This document shows, piece by piece, positions 54,501 to 55,000 of a stretch of 55,000 nt of DNA. A model generated the notes under the pieces. That model was given only the letters and a program-made list of their open reading frames with translations, was not told the origin of the DNA and did no database searches. The stretch comes from Cristatella mucedo (taxonomy: Eukaryota; Bryozoa; Phylactolaemata; Cristatellidae). Within the stretch, counting starts at the first letter, position 1; the number at the start of each line of letters is the position of its first letter. The translations under genes and the position numbers were made by a program. The DNA is taken from positions 17,532,501 through 17,587,500 of the forward strand of contig WPIO01000001.1 of NCBI GenBank assembly GCA_009760855.2. The letters run 5' to 3'.

Positions 54501-55000
54501 GCGATGTGGCCCAAAAGCCGTCTGCACTCACTCTCAAAGCACATTGTCACTTGGCCTGATCCTGTTCTTAGCTGCTCCGAATTCCTATGCGAAAATTAAG
54601 TTCTTAAAAATGATGCAGGGATGACCATACAGACTGATCCAACCAGCTGCTCGAGTCGCTTCTACTCATTCTCTTCGGTTCTCATCTTTGCAGCCGTCTC
54701 TACAGTCTGGCAAGTTCCATCGGCCGGCCCGTACCAGCCCGTACCGCTTGTGCCAATGACGCGCCATGATTGTCACAACTTCTAGACTGGTCGGATTTTG
54801 TGCCTTAGTGGCAGCCAGCATTCATTGTCGGCTTGCCCTAGCATTCCTACGACGGCTTTTCAGTGATGAAGGCGTGCTATGTCAACCGTCACGGAGACAA
54901 CCTCATCCCAGGCTACTGCCTGTTTCTAGCTAGCTCCCATCCGAGTCCACGCCTCCTTGGCAATCCACGGCCGTATGCTAATCTCTTCTAAATCGATTCT
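54501..55000 (+). other. unassigned end of window
   Basis: No gene or repeat family recognised on either strand. Confidence 0.4.

Noticed and set aside
1-55000. CRISPR arrays, bacterial operons, rRNA, phage or virus genes
   Set aside because: None seen; regular short repeats are microsatellites or tandem duplications, and the genes are intron-containing.

Overview
This is a window of eukaryotic nuclear DNA with one recognisable, intact-looking protein gene. FAM221A lies on the + strand from position 191 to its stop at 28987, and its first exon(s) are upstream of the window. Seven exons can be joined in frame. Each junction has GT..AG ends and matching phase. The product follows the FAM221A family from the [15 protein letters not shown] segment to the [11 protein letters not shown] tail. 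No exon carries more than about 220 bases, and introns reach 13.4 kb.

Almost everything else that can be named is repetitive. Four interspersed families recur (names are local to this report): LINE-LA and LINE-LB, two decayed CR1/L2-type non-LTR retrotransposons; SINE-SA, a tRNA-derived SINE with a GGTTCGAGTCC B box; and SINE-SB, a tRNA-derived SINE whose 3' end copies the LINE-LA tail. LA copies end in a conserved hairpin plus (ATT)n; LB copies end in an ACATT-type tail. Microsatellites (TG, GA/CT, TA, CTG, ATCC) are frequent, and several sit inside or against the mobile elements.

Layout: 1-28987 FAM221A, with introns filled by repeats (intron 5, 10104-23555, is the densest); 28988-30900 its 3' flank with a possible polyA signal; 30900-38100 nested and opposed LA/SB fragments; 38100-55000 mixed. 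In 38100-55000, a few stretches read like single exons or decayed ORFs of unknown genes (38634-38787 -, 39934-40850 +, 47671-48006 +, 51203-51349 -, 52844-53059 +), between more LA, LB, SA and SB copies. A possible small antisense gene lies inside FAM221A intron 6 (26057-27053 -).

Organism: the spliced gene, LINE/SINE content and mid GC fit an animal, probably an invertebrate. FAM221 genes mostly follow cilia or flagella and occur outside animals. The (CAG)n and TGCATGC-rich stretches would also suit a LINE-bearing coccidian such as Sarcocystis, so I do not fix the lineage. No rRNA, CRISPR, bacterial operon or virus was seen.
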